Shown: piece after piece, positions 1-9,252 of the stretch
How the letters are laid out: each line of letters begins with the position of its first letter
How positions within the stretch are numbered: the stretch's first letter is position 1
Source of the DNA: JAXGPX01 sp040766745
GTDB lineage: Bacteria > Bacillota > Sulfobacillia > Fermentithermobacillales > Fermentithermobacillaceae
DNA: 64,000 nt
Reading direction: 5' to 3'
Assembly (NCBI GenBank): GCA_040766745.1
Contig: JAXGPX010000002.1
Span: 1 to 64,000 of the forward strand
The notes under the pieces: generated by a model
What the model was told of the DNA's origin: nothing
What the model saw: only the letters and a program-made list of their open reading frames with translations
The model's database searches: none
Made by a program: the position numbers and the translations under genes

Positions 1-930
1 CTTCAATCCTCCAGGCAGGGTATCTTTATTTAGAATGCCTTCAGTTAACGAGTTGAGTGCAAGACATACTACATCCTGGGCCATGGCTGCCGGTAGGTTA
101 AACCGGGCCTTGAGTTGCTCCATATCCTCGCGGCGTGGCAGCCCAACACATGCCACTCCAAGCAATACTGCCAGCCTGGAAGTCAAATCGGGGCTGCATA
201 AAGAAAGTGCCTTTGCAACAGCCTCAGGCGCCTTGCCTATTTCAGGCAACATAATAGAACTTAGGCCATAATCATACAAATCCATAATTCCTCTGTAGAC
301 TGAAGGTGACAGTAGCAATTGCTTTAGCTCCACGAAGATTCTCTCGCCGGAGAGTTGAGTCAAAAGGCCCTTTGACTCTGAAATTGCCTGGACTACTCCA
401 GGATCAAGATTGAACCCGAGGGTATTCTTGAACCTCACTGCCCTGAGTATGCGCAATGGATCTTCCTGAAATCGAACCAGAGGCTCACCTACAGAAGTAA
501 GAGCTCGGCGCTTAAGATCATACAATCCCCCATAGGGATCAAAGACCTCGCCGGAAAAAGGATCCCAGGCCATGGCGTTTACTGTGAAATCTCGACGCTC
601 AAGATCTTTTTCAATCGAGACACCGAAAGTTACCTCATCTGGATGCCGCCTGTCTGCATATTCCTTCTCGGCTCTTAGAGAAACAACATCAACGTCGCCC
701 AAAGAAACCCTTCCAAATTGAATGCCAACAGTACAAGCACCGGGGAAAATGCTCAATACCTGGCCGGGGCTGAGATCAACCGCTATGTCCCAATCAGATG
801 GGTTCTTTCCGAGCATAATATCTCTAATCGAACCGCCGACAATAAAAGGCTTGCCCCCACCCTCTTTGAGGGCCGAGGCTACAGCCTGTACTTTGAAAGG
901 TATTTTCCCGGGGTCAATATAGCCTTGCAT
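1..930 (-). CDS. cca: CCA tRNA nucleotidyltransferase, 3' end beyond window
   Basis: Adds or repairs the 3'-terminal CCA of tRNA from CTP and ATP without a template. The minus strand reads open from an ATG at 928-930 to the window edge, giving 310 residues with the C-terminus missing. Class II nucleotidyltransferase motifs appear in order: GGSIRD near residue 28, the catalytic DWDIAVD, ERRDFTVNAMA, FDPYGGLYDLKRR and EDPLRILRAVRF, followed by the start of the helical tRNA-binding part. The start overlaps the end of the upstream GGDEF gene by 17 bases, so the two are probably co-transcribed. Because only part is visible, a poly(A) polymerase or a split A-adding/CC-adding enzyme cannot be excluded. 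The family assignment is firm. Confidence 0.93.
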   Translation of the reverse strand, partial: MQGYIDPGKIPFKVQAVASALKEGGGKPFIVGGSIRDIMLGKNPSDWDIAVDLSPGQVLSIFPGACTVGIQFGRVSLGDVDVVSLRAEKEYADRRHPDEVTFGVSIEKDLERRDFTVNAMAWDPFSGEVFDPYGGLYDLKRRALTSVGEPLVRFQEDPLRILRAVRFKNTLGFNLDPGVVQAISESKGLLTQLSGERIFVELKQLLLSPSVYRGIMDLYDYGLSSIMLPEIGKAPEAVAKALSLCSPDLTSRLAVLLGVACVGLPRREDMEQLKARFNLPAAMAQDVVCLALNSLTEGILNKDTLPGGLK

Positions 931-3526
931 GAGTCCTGGCTTTGGCCGCCAGCAGTCTGTTGTCTGCCTCTGTTATTAACACTCGAGCTTCAGTTCCATC
1001 AAACGGGTAACAGGACACACCGAAGGATGCGCCGGGTACCCTGATTTCTCTACCAGATGGCGCCTTTATCTTGCCCTGTCGCCAAACTGATATTACGTCA
1101 CTTATCCGGCTCTCGGCTAATTCAGCAGAGACTCCAGGCAGCAAAACAATAAACTCGTCACCTCCAAACCTTCCAACAACATCACATGACCTGAATCCTT
1201 GTAAAAGGCAATCTGCAATGCGAACAAGAACGTTATCGCCTGACAAGTGTCCGAAACAATCATTTATCTGTTTCAAGCCGTCAACATCCAATAAAACTAT
1301 GCCAATCTGGCCAGGCCCGTTCTTGGTTTCTGCATCTGCTATAAGCCGCTCTAACGCGTGTACAGTACTCCTCCTATTGTGCAATCCTGTAAGGCTGTCT
1401 GTCTCTGCGGCTTTCTTGACTTCGCCATGAAGTTGGGCAACCTCCAGAGCTGACGCAATATGGCCTGCAACAGCCATAAGAAGCCTTACGTCGTTGGGAG
1501 TAAAACCGTGTTTTTCTCCCTTCTGAACCAGCAGTACCCCAAGCCGCTTCCCTCTTACTTCTAGTGGCACATATACTTCTGAGGCAACCTCAGGAGTTCC
1601 TTCATAGTATCTCTCATCAACACCTACATCCGGTACATTTTGCGGTACCCCATGGCGCATTACCCACCAGGAAACCCCGCTTCCTTTGGGGATTTTCAGG
1701 CCAAGCACCTTCTGGGACATTCCCATGCCCGCCGAAAGCACCAGATTCTCGCCATTTTCATCCAGGAGCAAAATCGCGCAATCTGAGTAGTGCATCTCTA
1801 TGGAGACTATAAACAGGATGTGATTGAGCAAATCGTTCAGATCAAGAAGTTTCCTCATTTCCTGGGTGATTCTAAACATTACGCTCAGCTCCTTTGAACT
1901 TATAGCTTCGCCGGGGCCCCCTTCCTGTTCGGCCAGAGTGCGAGGCCCGTTTTGCTCTGTACCCTGATAGGGGCTTACTGCTGCAACACCCAGGATAGCC
2001 CTAAGCCATCCTTCGTCATTCTCCAAAGCCCTGCCCAGAGCACGGTCAAGAGCTTTTACCACTGCCGGGTCAAACTGGCCTCCGGCGCACCTTAGCAATT
2101 CCTGGCGAGCACTGTCCAGGGACATTGAGTTCTTGTAGACTCTGTCCGATATCATAGTGTCAAATGCATCGGCTACAGCCAGGATTGCAGCCCCGGTCGG
2201 TATCTCGCCCCCTCTGAGCCTTGCAGGGTAACCTGAGCCGTTGTGCCACTCATGGTGGTGAAGCACCATGGGAGCCAAATCAGACAGCATGCCTGCCCTT
2301 TCCAGAATTTTGGCGCCCAATACCGAGTGATTAGTCATAACAGCTCTTTCTGACGAAGCAAGGGGGCCTGGCTTGTTAAGGATTGCATCGGGAATCCCCA
2401 CCTTACCTATGTCGTGTACAAGGCCGGCAAGTTCTATAACTTCAATTTCCTCCTTGGGAAGCCCAAGTTCGGCGGCAATAATCCCTGCAATTGCAGAAAC
2501 ATTTTCTGAATGATTCATTGTATATGTATCTCTTATGTCAACAGTAGCCGCAAGGGCTCGCACTGCCGCAGAATACATGGTCCTGGTCCGGTGCAGTAAG
2601 ATAGCGTTGTTGACTGCTACTGCAAGGTGCTCTGAAATCGGCTCAAGGAATGCCATGTCGGAATGGGCATAGCTTCTGCCTTCCCTTGAGGCAATGACCC
2701 AAATTCCAGATGTGCTCCCAAACACCTTCAAAGGCAGGGCTATCATAGACTTCATCTCACTCTTGTGAAGTCTTTCTAGAAATGCTTTCGAAAAGATAGA
2801 ATCCACTTGCTCCCCAATCTCTGGAGCTTGCTCAAGGCTCCTGGCAACATCTGCAACAATATCAACTATGAGGTCTTTTGCCCCGGTACTATAAGTCAGA
2901 AGTCCTTTTGTGCCGGCTCCCCCAAGAAAATCCCTGGGGGTAGCCTCAAGAAGCGTTGCTTCATGTTGCTCGTCTGCCGTCCATATGATTGCCATCCCAT
3001 CGGCAAGTATCCTGTCCTGAATCGTACCTAGCAGCCTGTGAAGCATCTCACCTATTCTGAGGTCAGAGTTCATTTCCCTGGCTGCATCTGATACCAATTC
3101 CAGTACTTTTTCTGCCCGGCGCAGGCCGGACACATCTCCAATGGCAACCATTTTCCCGCAAAAATCCGAGTCTTTGCCCTTTATGGGAATGGCCTTGAGA
3201 TTCAAGGTAAGATCCTCGCTGATGTACTCAAGTTCACAGTCCAGTAGAAGGCTTTCCATGGAAACATTAAGAGCTGCATCGGCCATGTCCAACCACTGAA
3301 GCAGATCGCCGGGATTTCTCACATTGGAAGTAAGAGTGTTCTCCATTAGTCCTCTGAATTGACTGCCCACTACTTTCTCCTGGTTGTATCCAAGGATGGC
3401 AACAGCTTCTGCGTTAGCAAATACCACACAATCCAAACTATCTACAAACAAAACACCCAAATCAATGGCGTTTAGCAATGCGGCAAGTCTGTCTCCGGAA
3501 AGGCTGGAACCCCATGAGCAATTCAA
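914..3526 (-). CDS. PAS-GAF-HD-GYP-GAF-GGDEF cyclic-di-GMP turnover protein
   Basis: A cytosolic 870-residue signalling protein. The order seen is an N-terminal PAS-like sensor (about 10-135), a GAF-like domain (about 140-310), an HD-GYP phosphodiesterase domain (about 325-510; VHDIGK, then LHHHEWHNGSGYP), a second GAF (about 550-690) and a C-terminal GGDEF diguanylate cyclase (about 700-870). The GGDEF motif is intact and preceded five residues earlier by RSCD, which fits the RxxD product-inhibition site. Both the synthesising and degrading domains therefore look active in one chain. No membrane segment is visible, so the signal is probably a cytosolic ligand or redox cue. It sits between lgt and cca and overlaps cca by 17 bases. 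Confidence 0.92.
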   Translation of the reverse strand: MNCSWGSSLSGDRLAALLNAIDLGVLFVDSLDCVVFANAEAVAILGYNQEKVVGSQFRGLMENTLTSNVRNPGDLLQWLDMADAALNVSMESLLLDCELEYISEDLTLNLKAIPIKGKDSDFCGKMVAIGDVSGLRRAEKVLELVSDAAREMNSDLRIGEMLHRLLGTIQDRILADGMAIIWTADEQHEATLLEATPRDFLGGAGTKGLLTYSTGAKDLIVDIVADVARSLEQAPEIGEQVDSIFSKAFLERLHKSEMKSMIALPLKVFGSTSGIWVIASREGRSYAHSDMAFLEPISEHLAVAVNNAILLHRTRTMYSAAVRALAATVDIRDTYTMNHSENVSAIAGIIAAELGLPKEEIEVIELAGLVHDIGKVGIPDAILNKPGPLASSERAVMTNHSVLGAKILERAGMLSDLAPMVLHHHEWHNGSGYPARLRGGEIPTGAAILAVADAFDTMISDRVYKNSMSLDSARQELLRCAGGQFDPAVVKALDRALGRALENDEGWLRAILGVAAVSPYQGTEQNGPRTLAEQEGGPGEAISSKELSVMFRITQEMRKLLDLNDLLNHILFIVSIEMHYSDCAILLLDENGENLVLSAGMGMSQKVLGLKIPKGSGVSWWVMRHGVPQNVPDVGVDERYYEGTPEVASEVYVPLEVRGKRLGVLLVQKGEKHGFTPNDVRLLMAVAGHIASALEVAQLHGEVKKAAETDSLTGLHNRRSTVHALERLIADAETKNGPGQIGIVLLDVDGLKQINDCFGHLSGDNVLVRIADCLLQGFRSCDVVGRFGGDEFIVLLPGVSAELAESRISDVISVWRQGKIKAPSGREIRVPGASFGVSCYPFDGTEARVLITEADNRLLAAKARTHARLY

Positions 3527-3648
3527 CGTCAGATCACTCCTTGCCTGGCTTGTCTTCTGTTAGTTGTTCATAGACTATTTCGAATTTCCGTAAAATAGGT
3601 TAACAGCATAAACAAGACAGGAGATACGCGCAAAATCATACCGCAGGC

Positions 3649-4410
3649 TCAGAGCGAAAGGGGCTCCTCGGTGCCAGCCTTGCGTTTGAGGTACACATAC
3701 AGGCCCAAGCAAACTCCCACAAGAACCGCTGACAACCACTGCCCCTGGGTCAAACCAAGAAAGTAATTATCACCGGATCTGAAGAACTCCAGGAAAAACC
3801 TGATTATCGAGTAGCCTGAGAGATATAGCAATGTAAGGCCTCCGTCTACTCTGATGTTGCCTGATACCTTGATCAAGGCAAGGAACAGAAAGAAGTCGGC
3901 TATGCTTTCATAAACCGGGTAGGGGTGCCTTAGCCCAGGTGCAAACCTTGAAAGCACACCCCAATTGCCGTTGGTTGGAATTCCATAGCAGCATCCGCTG
4001 AAGAGGCATCCGATTCTCCCAATAGCCTGGCCTAAAGCCACTGAGGGCGCCACAACATCAAGTAATTTCGCAGGATTTACTTTCTTGAAGTAAGAGTAAG
4101 CGGCAGCAGACAAGATACCGCCGAACAATACACCGTGGATAGAAAGGCCCCCGCCCTGCAGGTCAAAAACAGACTTTAGGCCCCTGTAATTCCAGGTATT
4201 CAATACAATGTGAAACAACCTCCCACCGGCAACTCCACATGCCAGAATAAGGACGAAGAAACCAAGCAGCGAATCTGGATCAATACCTTTGATTTCTGCC
4301 CTATTGATTGCAACTAACACTCCCATGACATATCCAATGCCAATCATGAGCCCGTATGAATAGAATTCGATACCACCTATGGTAAATAACACCGGATGCA
4401 TGTACATCAC
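3649..4410 (-). CDS. lgt: Prolipoprotein diacylglyceryl transferase
   Basis: Transfers diacylglycerol from phosphatidylglycerol to the lipobox cysteine of prolipoproteins at the cytoplasmic membrane. The 253-residue protein has about seven hydrophobic segments and the family signature beginning GRIGCLFSGCCYG near residue 125, followed by an HPYPVYES-type segment and a C-terminal RFFLEFFR helix. Length is normal for the family. The gene is upstream of the GGDEF/HD-GYP gene, about 120 bases away, and divergent from the small membrane-protein gene at 4507. At least one likely substrate with a lipobox is encoded at 20811-21395. Confidence 0.93.
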   Translation of the reverse strand: MMYMHPVLFTIGGIEFYSYGLMIGIGYVMGVLVAINRAEIKGIDPDSLLGFFVLILACGVAGGRLFHIVLNTWNYRGLKSVFDLQGGGLSIHGVLFGGILSAAAYSYFKKVNPAKLLDVVAPSVALGQAIGRIGCLFSGCCYGIPTNGNWGVLSRFAPGLRHPYPVYESIADFFLFLALIKVSGNIRVDGGLTLLYLSGYSIIRFFLEFFRSGDNYFLGLTQGQWLSAVLVGVCLGLYVYLKRKAGTEEPLSL

Positions 4411-4506
4411 CCTTTCGGATCATACCACCATGGAATAATAACATACCAGTAAATACATGCTATCAGGGGAAATTGCTAATTTTTAGTTATTGGGAGGAAA
4501 TGCGCC

Positions 4507-4914
4507 ATGTCAAGAGGCCAGCGATTCGGCTATATGTTTCTAGGCGTCCTTATTGGAATATGTATATCAGCCGGTATTTTGGTAGGTGTGAGCAGCTACG
4601 CTCCTGAGTACCTTCTTGGCTTGCCAGGGGTAATTACCATCTTTGAAGATCCTGCAAGCAAGCAAAACCCTCTGCTTGACCAAACAATGCTCAAAGGGAT
4701 TGTCCAGGATATCCTGGTGTCTGAACAAGGAAAAGCCATAGTGAATGACCTTATAAGGAGTCAGACACCGGAAACCCTAAGAGAACTCCTAAAGGAGGTA
4801 ATGAATTCTTCTGAGTTTAGATCGGCCCTTGGAGAAGCTTTGAATGACTTTCTGAAAACTCCGGAAGGTAAGGATGTCATAAATCGAATAGCACAAGAGA
4901 TACTGGCCCGCTAG
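4507..4914 (+). CDS. Small single-pass membrane protein of unknown function
   Basis: A 135-residue protein I do not recognise. Residues 9-30 form one hydrophobic, Gly/Ile-rich membrane segment. The remaining 100 residues look helical and acidic, with two similar stretches (LKGIVQDILVSEQGKAIVNDLI and a later LGEALNDFLKTPEGKDVINRI) that suggest an internal helical repeat outside the membrane. The start is supported by TGGGAGGAAAT just upstream. It stands alone on the plus strand between two minus-strand genes and is followed at once by a hairpin. Confidence 0.75.
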   Translation: MSRGQRFGYMFLGVLIGICISAGILVGVSSYAPEYLLGLPGVITIFEDPASKQNPLLDQTMLKGIVQDILVSEQGKAIVNDLIRSQTPETLRELLKEVMNSSEFRSALGEALNDFLKTPEGKDVINRIAQEILAR

Positions 4915-4919
4915 ACAAG

Positions 4920-4950
4920 AAGGTGCGCTAACCCGGCAACAGCGCACCTT
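4920..4950. terminator. Perfect hairpin between convergent genes
   Basis: A perfect 10-bp inverted repeat (AAGGTGCGCT ... AGCGCACCTT) with an 11-base loop lies 5 bases after the stop at 4914 and 33 bases before the end of the convergent ABC ATPase gene. There is no clear T-run on either side, so efficient intrinsic termination is uncertain, but position and symmetry suit a bidirectional terminator. Confidence 0.5.
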
Positions 4951-4983
4951 CACTTACACACGCCTATTTCAATTGTGATTCGA

Positions 4984-5718
4984 CTACGCCGAAATATCAC
5001 GCTCTGGCATACGGGATAAAATCTCCCTTGCGTCAAGGCGGCCCTCAACCATTTCATCTGATATTATCCTGCCGTCACGCAGCGAAATTATCCTTTCGGC
5101 GTGCCTGGCGATGTCAGGGTCATGGGTTACCAGGACAAGGGTAATGCCTTTTTCGTGAAGTTCCTGAAATATCACCATAACCTCTTCACCGGAACGGGAA
5201 TCAAGGTTCCCTGTAGGCTCATCGGCAAGGATCACCTTAGGATCCCCGACAATTGCCCTGGCTACGGCAACTCGTTGCTGCTCACCGCCTGACAATTCGT
5301 TGGGCCTGTGATTCACTCTTTGTGAAAGGCCTACAGCCTCAAGGGCTTTGGTTGCTTTTTCCCGTCTCTTACCGGCAGCCATACCTCTGTATATCAGGGG
5401 AAGTTCTACGTTAGATACAGCATCGGTTCTTGATAGAAGATTATATGACTGAAATATAAACCCAATAAGCTGATTTCGTATTTCGGCCAGCTGGTTATCA
5501 GACTTCTTGCTCACGTCGTCTCCATCAAGGAAGTATTGGCCAGAAGAAGGCCGGTCCAGGCACCCTAGAATGTTCATGAGGGTGGACTTCCCTGAACCTG
5601 AAGGCCCCATTATTGCTACAAACTGTCCTTTTGGAATTTCGATATCAATCTCTCTTAAGGCAGGAACCTTTACTTTTCCCATGTTGTATTCCTTGGTCAA
5701 CTTCGAAATCTTTATCAT
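4984..5718 (-). CDS. ABC transporter ATP-binding protein, MacB/LolD-like, orphan
   Basis: ATPase subunit of a MacB/FtsX-type mechanotransmission or lipoprotein-release ABC system. It shows Walker A GPSGSGKST, a Q-loop in FIFQSYNLL, signature LSGGEQQRVAVARA, Walker B VILADEPTGNLD and the switch His in VTHDPD. The Q-loop and signature context is typical of the LolD/MacB/YknY group. The start at 5718 is chosen because AGAGGTGG lies upstream and the protein then begins MIKISKLTKEYN; the longer reading frame to 5814 adds about 32 unrelated residues. No permease partner is adjacent. It is the last gene of a run whose preceding gene encodes a secreted hydrolase-like protein, 115 bases upstream. Confidence 0.9.
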   Translation of the reverse strand: MIKISKLTKEYNMGKVKVPALREIDIEIPKGQFVAIMGPSGSGKSTLMNILGCLDRPSSGQYFLDGDDVSKKSDNQLAEIRNQLIGFIFQSYNLLSRTDAVSNVELPLIYRGMAAGKRREKATKALEAVGLSQRVNHRPNELSGGEQQRVAVARAIVGDPKVILADEPTGNLDSRSGEEVMVIFQELHEKGITLVLVTHDPDIARHAERIISLRDGRIISDEMVEGRLDAREILSRMPERDISA

Positions 5719-5833
5719 AGTACTCGCCACCTCTGGCACATAATTAACCGCTGCTTGCAAGAAGCAAACGTAGCCACCACCGATATTGACGCAGAGACTG
5801 CCATTAGGTTCCATCTTACGTGAAAATCAACCG

Positions 5834-8443
5834 CTATCTTAAGATCCCAGACGTGAATACATCAACATCCATGGATTCAACATAGGTATTCTTCACACGG
5901 ATCACCCTGCCCTCTAATTCATAGTCAATTGTCAACGTAACACCCCAAAGCACAGTGAATTCACCGGAGCGCTCCCACAGGACCCGAAACTTCTCGCCAG
6001 GATCACAATCAACCTTGACTACTTGGGCGCCCTCTGGGAGCTCCCATGCCACATGTCCGGCAAAAAGGGCATACTTGCCCGTAATCCACTTTAGCGGCCC
6101 TGAGAGTTCTAGGCCTACTTTGGGCGGGATCACACTCTTGCATCTGAATTCACAGGCCGCTGCTTCCTGTCTGGGAACTTCCACCTTTAAGGTTTTCTCA
6201 AGAAGCACCTTGCTGTTGTTGTCATACGAAACCAGCTGAACAGAGTATGAGCCTGGCATCTCAAAGGTATGGGATATCAGAAGATCAGGCTGTCCCTGAA
6301 TTACAGCCGATTCACCGTCTCCGAAGTCTACCTCCCAGTAGGAGTGGTATGTTTCCTCAGGCTTCTTCAAGGTAGTGTGCTTGTTTCTGTAGACAACCCG
6401 AACAGTTGGAATGTCCTCGCTGTCGCCGTCTGAAGGGCTTTCCGAAAAATCATCTCCGGGCCCTGGTGAGGGCCGTGAATCCTCACTTGGCGGTAATTGA
6501 GGCCCGGCCCAATTGCCGTCAGTAACCTCGCCTGGGCCAATTGAATCTACTGTTACCCAAACATTCCCGGTAATCTCTTTTTCAAATACAGACCCTGTTT
6601 TACCCCCTGGCATGTACGGATTGACAATCCCTGTTCTCTCCAGCCTGATGCCAACCCGGTATGATTGGTTTTTCAGAATTGCCCTTACATCTTTTCCGGC
6701 GTTTAGGAGTTCCCTGCCTCCCGGCACAGGTAACCAGTGGTTTCCGTCATACCCTTCAACCCAAACAGCGTATCCCCATCCTTCCGGCGGTAACGGCACG
6801 TCAATTGAAACCTGGAATGCTTCACTGGTTGATAGATTTCCAGGCGCAAATACATAAGTTGGGTGCCAACTTGAGACGCCCATTTCTTTGCACCGGCCGT
6901 CTCTTGCTGTTGCAGCCTCACCCGGCTCAAGTTCACTGGAGAGAGCAGTTATCATACTCTCTTGGACCCGCTTATCCTTCAAGAGATCCAGGTAAGACGG
7001 GGACAGAATCCCTGAAAACACTCTAATAACATCGCGAGGGCCCTGAGGAGGAATTGCAGAATCTACCTCGCAGAAGAAGTTGTTCGGGGCTATTTGCGGC
7101 CATACTGTTCCTGCCAGATTAGAGACTCTTCCGGTTAAACTTATATACCGGGTCTTCCTTTCTGGGGCCCCAGCAGACGACCTGGTATTCAGTGATGCAA
7201 GATAGTAATTGGATTTCACTCTGCAGAACCGTTCTCCAAGGGATGTACCCAAATTGACCAGTACATCTTCTTTGGCTAATCTTCTGAGAAAAAGGCTTTC
7301 CGAATCATCAAGATAACCTACTGAGTGGACGATGCAGCCGGCAATGAGCTTTTGCACCTCTGCTTTAACTGTTACCAGAGCTTTCTTTGCGTAGTGTATG
7401 AGTGCTTTGGAACCATAATGTATAAGGGCATCTTTCCAATCAGAAGGCACATATGCCTCACTGAAAAGGCTCTTGGCCAGGCTTCCCTGGGCCGCCATCC
7501 TCATAACGTATTGGTTCCTGGCAACATCCATTGCAAGAATTTCATAATAGGCTGTAGTTAGGTCCTGCCCTCTTTCAGGCGAAGCATGTTCCAATTGGGA
7601 AACAGGGATAGGCCCCAGCGGCGGGACTTCTTGCCGGGTGATGCAGTTCTCCCAGATAAGAGGCCGGTTTCGCTTTATCCAACCCTGAAAGGTTTCCTTT
7701 GGCGAATCTATGGGAATATAGGGCAGTGAAAGAAATCTGTCCTTAACGTACTGTGCGTACAATGGCTCATAGATTTCAGAAGCCCTCTTTGCCACCCACC
7801 AGGCCTCACCCTCCCATGAAAACTTGTTTGAGCCTATGGCAGACGGCAATTCTCCTGTGTTCTTAGCAGAAATGGCCTTTCCACCGGCAGTGCCGGGAAC
7901 ATCGCCGAACGGGGAAAATCTCGCTTGCCTTGTCGATTGCTCAAATATCGACTCGTGTTTCACAACCTGGCACATGTTAAGCAAGAGCCCTGTAAGAAAT
8001 GATCCTCGTTGAGGTGCAGTTAACATAATGGCATCTGTAACCACGCCATCCTCAATAAGGCCCATCTCCAGGCAGACCCGTAAAACCAGGCCTGAAACTC
8101 CGTAGGCAGCTACCTGCATCTTACCCAACCCGGAACATGCCAGTACCTTGTTCAACATATCCATTACCACAAGGGCTCCTGAGTCAAGATCTTTGTAAGG
8201 CCTATCCGGAACAAAGATGAACAGATCTGTACCCAAGCTATATCCTAAAGACTCAAGTCTTGAAACCAGCCCTGACTTTACCCATATGCAGTCGCTACTG
8301 TTGGCCGGCCCGTCTTTGACAGGCTCTGATATGAGCACCAATGGAGTCCGCCCAATTTCATGTTTGACGGCAGCTTCTGCTTTCTCAATTCCTGCCAGGT
8401 TGAAGATTACAAGTACAGCCATTGCCAGGTACAAAAGCCTCAT
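5834..8443 (-). CDS. Secreted alpha/beta-hydrolase-like protein with PKD domain
   Basis: An 869-residue exported protein. Residues 1-24 are a signal peptide ending near AEA. The N-terminal third resembles lecithin:cholesterol acyltransferase/class-2 lipase folds: LVLISEPV, then a helix leading to QVAAYGVSGLVLR, where the usual GHSMGGLVAR nucleophile elbow stands, and a LTAPQRGS segment. A middle region of unknown fold follows, then a Pro/Ser/Asp-rich linker (about 625-660). A PKD domain (about 665-735) has WEVDFGDGES and HTFEMPGSYSVQLVSYD. The elbow appears one residue short (G-V-S-G), so catalysis is doubtful. The start overlaps the previous gene by 4 bases (ATGA), suggesting translational coupling. 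It probably acts at the cell surface; substrate unknown. Confidence 0.72.
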   Translation of the reverse strand: MRLLYLAMAVLVIFNLAGIEKAEAAVKHEIGRTPLVLISEPVKDGPANSSDCIWVKSGLVSRLESLGYSLGTDLFIFVPDRPYKDLDSGALVVMDMLNKVLACSGLGKMQVAAYGVSGLVLRVCLEMGLIEDGVVTDAIMLTAPQRGSFLTGLLLNMCQVVKHESIFEQSTRQARFSPFGDVPGTAGGKAISAKNTGELPSAIGSNKFSWEGEAWWVAKRASEIYEPLYAQYVKDRFLSLPYIPIDSPKETFQGWIKRNRPLIWENCITRQEVPPLGPIPVSQLEHASPERGQDLTTAYYEILAMDVARNQYVMRMAAQGSLAKSLFSEAYVPSDWKDALIHYGSKALIHYAKKALVTVKAEVQKLIAGCIVHSVGYLDDSESLFLRRLAKEDVLVNLGTSLGERFCRVKSNYYLASLNTRSSAGAPERKTRYISLTGRVSNLAGTVWPQIAPNNFFCEVDSAIPPQGPRDVIRVFSGILSPSYLDLLKDKRVQESMITALSSELEPGEAATARDGRCKEMGVSSWHPTYVFAPGNLSTSEAFQVSIDVPLPPEGWGYAVWVEGYDGNHWLPVPGGRELLNAGKDVRAILKNQSYRVGIRLERTGIVNPYMPGGKTGSVFEKEITGNVWVTVDSIGPGEVTDGNWAGPQLPPSEDSRPSPGPGDDFSESPSDGDSEDIPTVRVVYRNKHTTLKKPEETYHSYWEVDFGDGESAVIQGQPDLLISHTFEMPGSYSVQLVSYDNNSKVLLEKTLKVEVPRQEAAACEFRCKSVIPPKVGLELSGPLKWITGKYALFAGHVAWELPEGAQVVKVDCDPGEKFRVLWERSGEFTVLWGVTLTIDYELEGRVIRVKNTYVESMDVDVFTSGILR

Positions 8444-9117
8444 GGGTAGATCCCTGCCTTGACTCCAGACTTAGGCCACAACCCCCGGTTTGCAATGGCC
8501 AGCCGGGTTGCAGGATAACCCATTTGAAGGCATGTCTCAAGTTCTCTGTCCCAGGCATCCTCTGAGACAGCAATTACTCCTCTGGAATCAAGTACCAAGA
8601 GCTCAGCCCATGATTGGCCCGGCCGCAGGACAATGTCGTTTGAACCGTATCTTAGGTGTACGGTTCCGTCTTGGGTAATCTTCTTCACCTTGAGTTTTCC
8701 TGCGAGGACTCTGGCCTCGTTGTTGACCAGTTCGATTTGCTCTCCTTCGATGTTGGGCACCATCAGTGACGCAGGAGCCGTAAGATCTACGACAGATCTT
8801 CCTGTCCGTGAAAACAATAGCTTTTCATTGAACTCTACACCTTGAGACGATGCACTGTAGTAAATGCACAAGCATACACCAGACATGCTCTTTTCTTGCG
8901 AAAGGACCAAAGCCTTTTCCTGTACATCAATGAATACTTCAGGAGACTCGGCGTATGTCAGCGGCCAGGCGTTAAGGGCATTGAGGGAAGACTCTTCGAT
9001 TGTCAAGAAGACATAATCATTGTGAAACCAAAACCACCTGAGACACACTGATATGCATAATACAAGCAAAAACAAAGCCAGCAGACTTTTCAGTGCGAAG
9101 GACCTCCGGTTCTCCAT
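8440..9117 (-). CDS. Membrane-anchored protein of unknown function
   Basis: A 225-residue protein with a basic N-terminus (MENRRS) and one hydrophobic segment at about 9-28, so it is probably anchored with a large extracytoplasmic domain. The domain is beta-rich and contains a stretch (LKVKKITQDGTVHLRYGSNDIVL) reminiscent of PilP-like or periplasmic beta-domain proteins, but I cannot assign a family. Its stop overlaps the start of the secreted PKD hydrolase by 4 bases, so the two are almost certainly expressed together and may work as a pair. Confidence 0.7.
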   Translation of the reverse strand: MENRRSFALKSLLALFLLVLCISVCLRWFWFHNDYVFLTIEESSLNALNAWPLTYAESPEVFIDVQEKALVLSQEKSMSGVCLCIYYSASSQGVEFNEKLLFSRTGRSVVDLTAPASLMVPNIEGEQIELVNNEARVLAGKLKVKKITQDGTVHLRYGSNDIVLRPGQSWAELLVLDSRGVIAVSEDAWDRELETCLQMGYPATRLAIANRGLWPKSGVKAGIYP

Positions 9118-9252
9118 CTATAACTCCCCTTTTCGGAATTAGAGTATATAGGCCGGAACCAAAAAGACCCGGCCACGAAAAAGCACATGGAAAAGTGCTT
9201 TCTCTGGTCACCGGGCCCTTCGCAATATGTATTATATCACATTCGTGTAGAT

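Noticed and set aside
914..3526. Inactive HD-GYP because of Asn in the HNGSGYP motif
   Set aside because: Asn is allowed at that position in the family; the metal-binding HD and the GYP residues are present.
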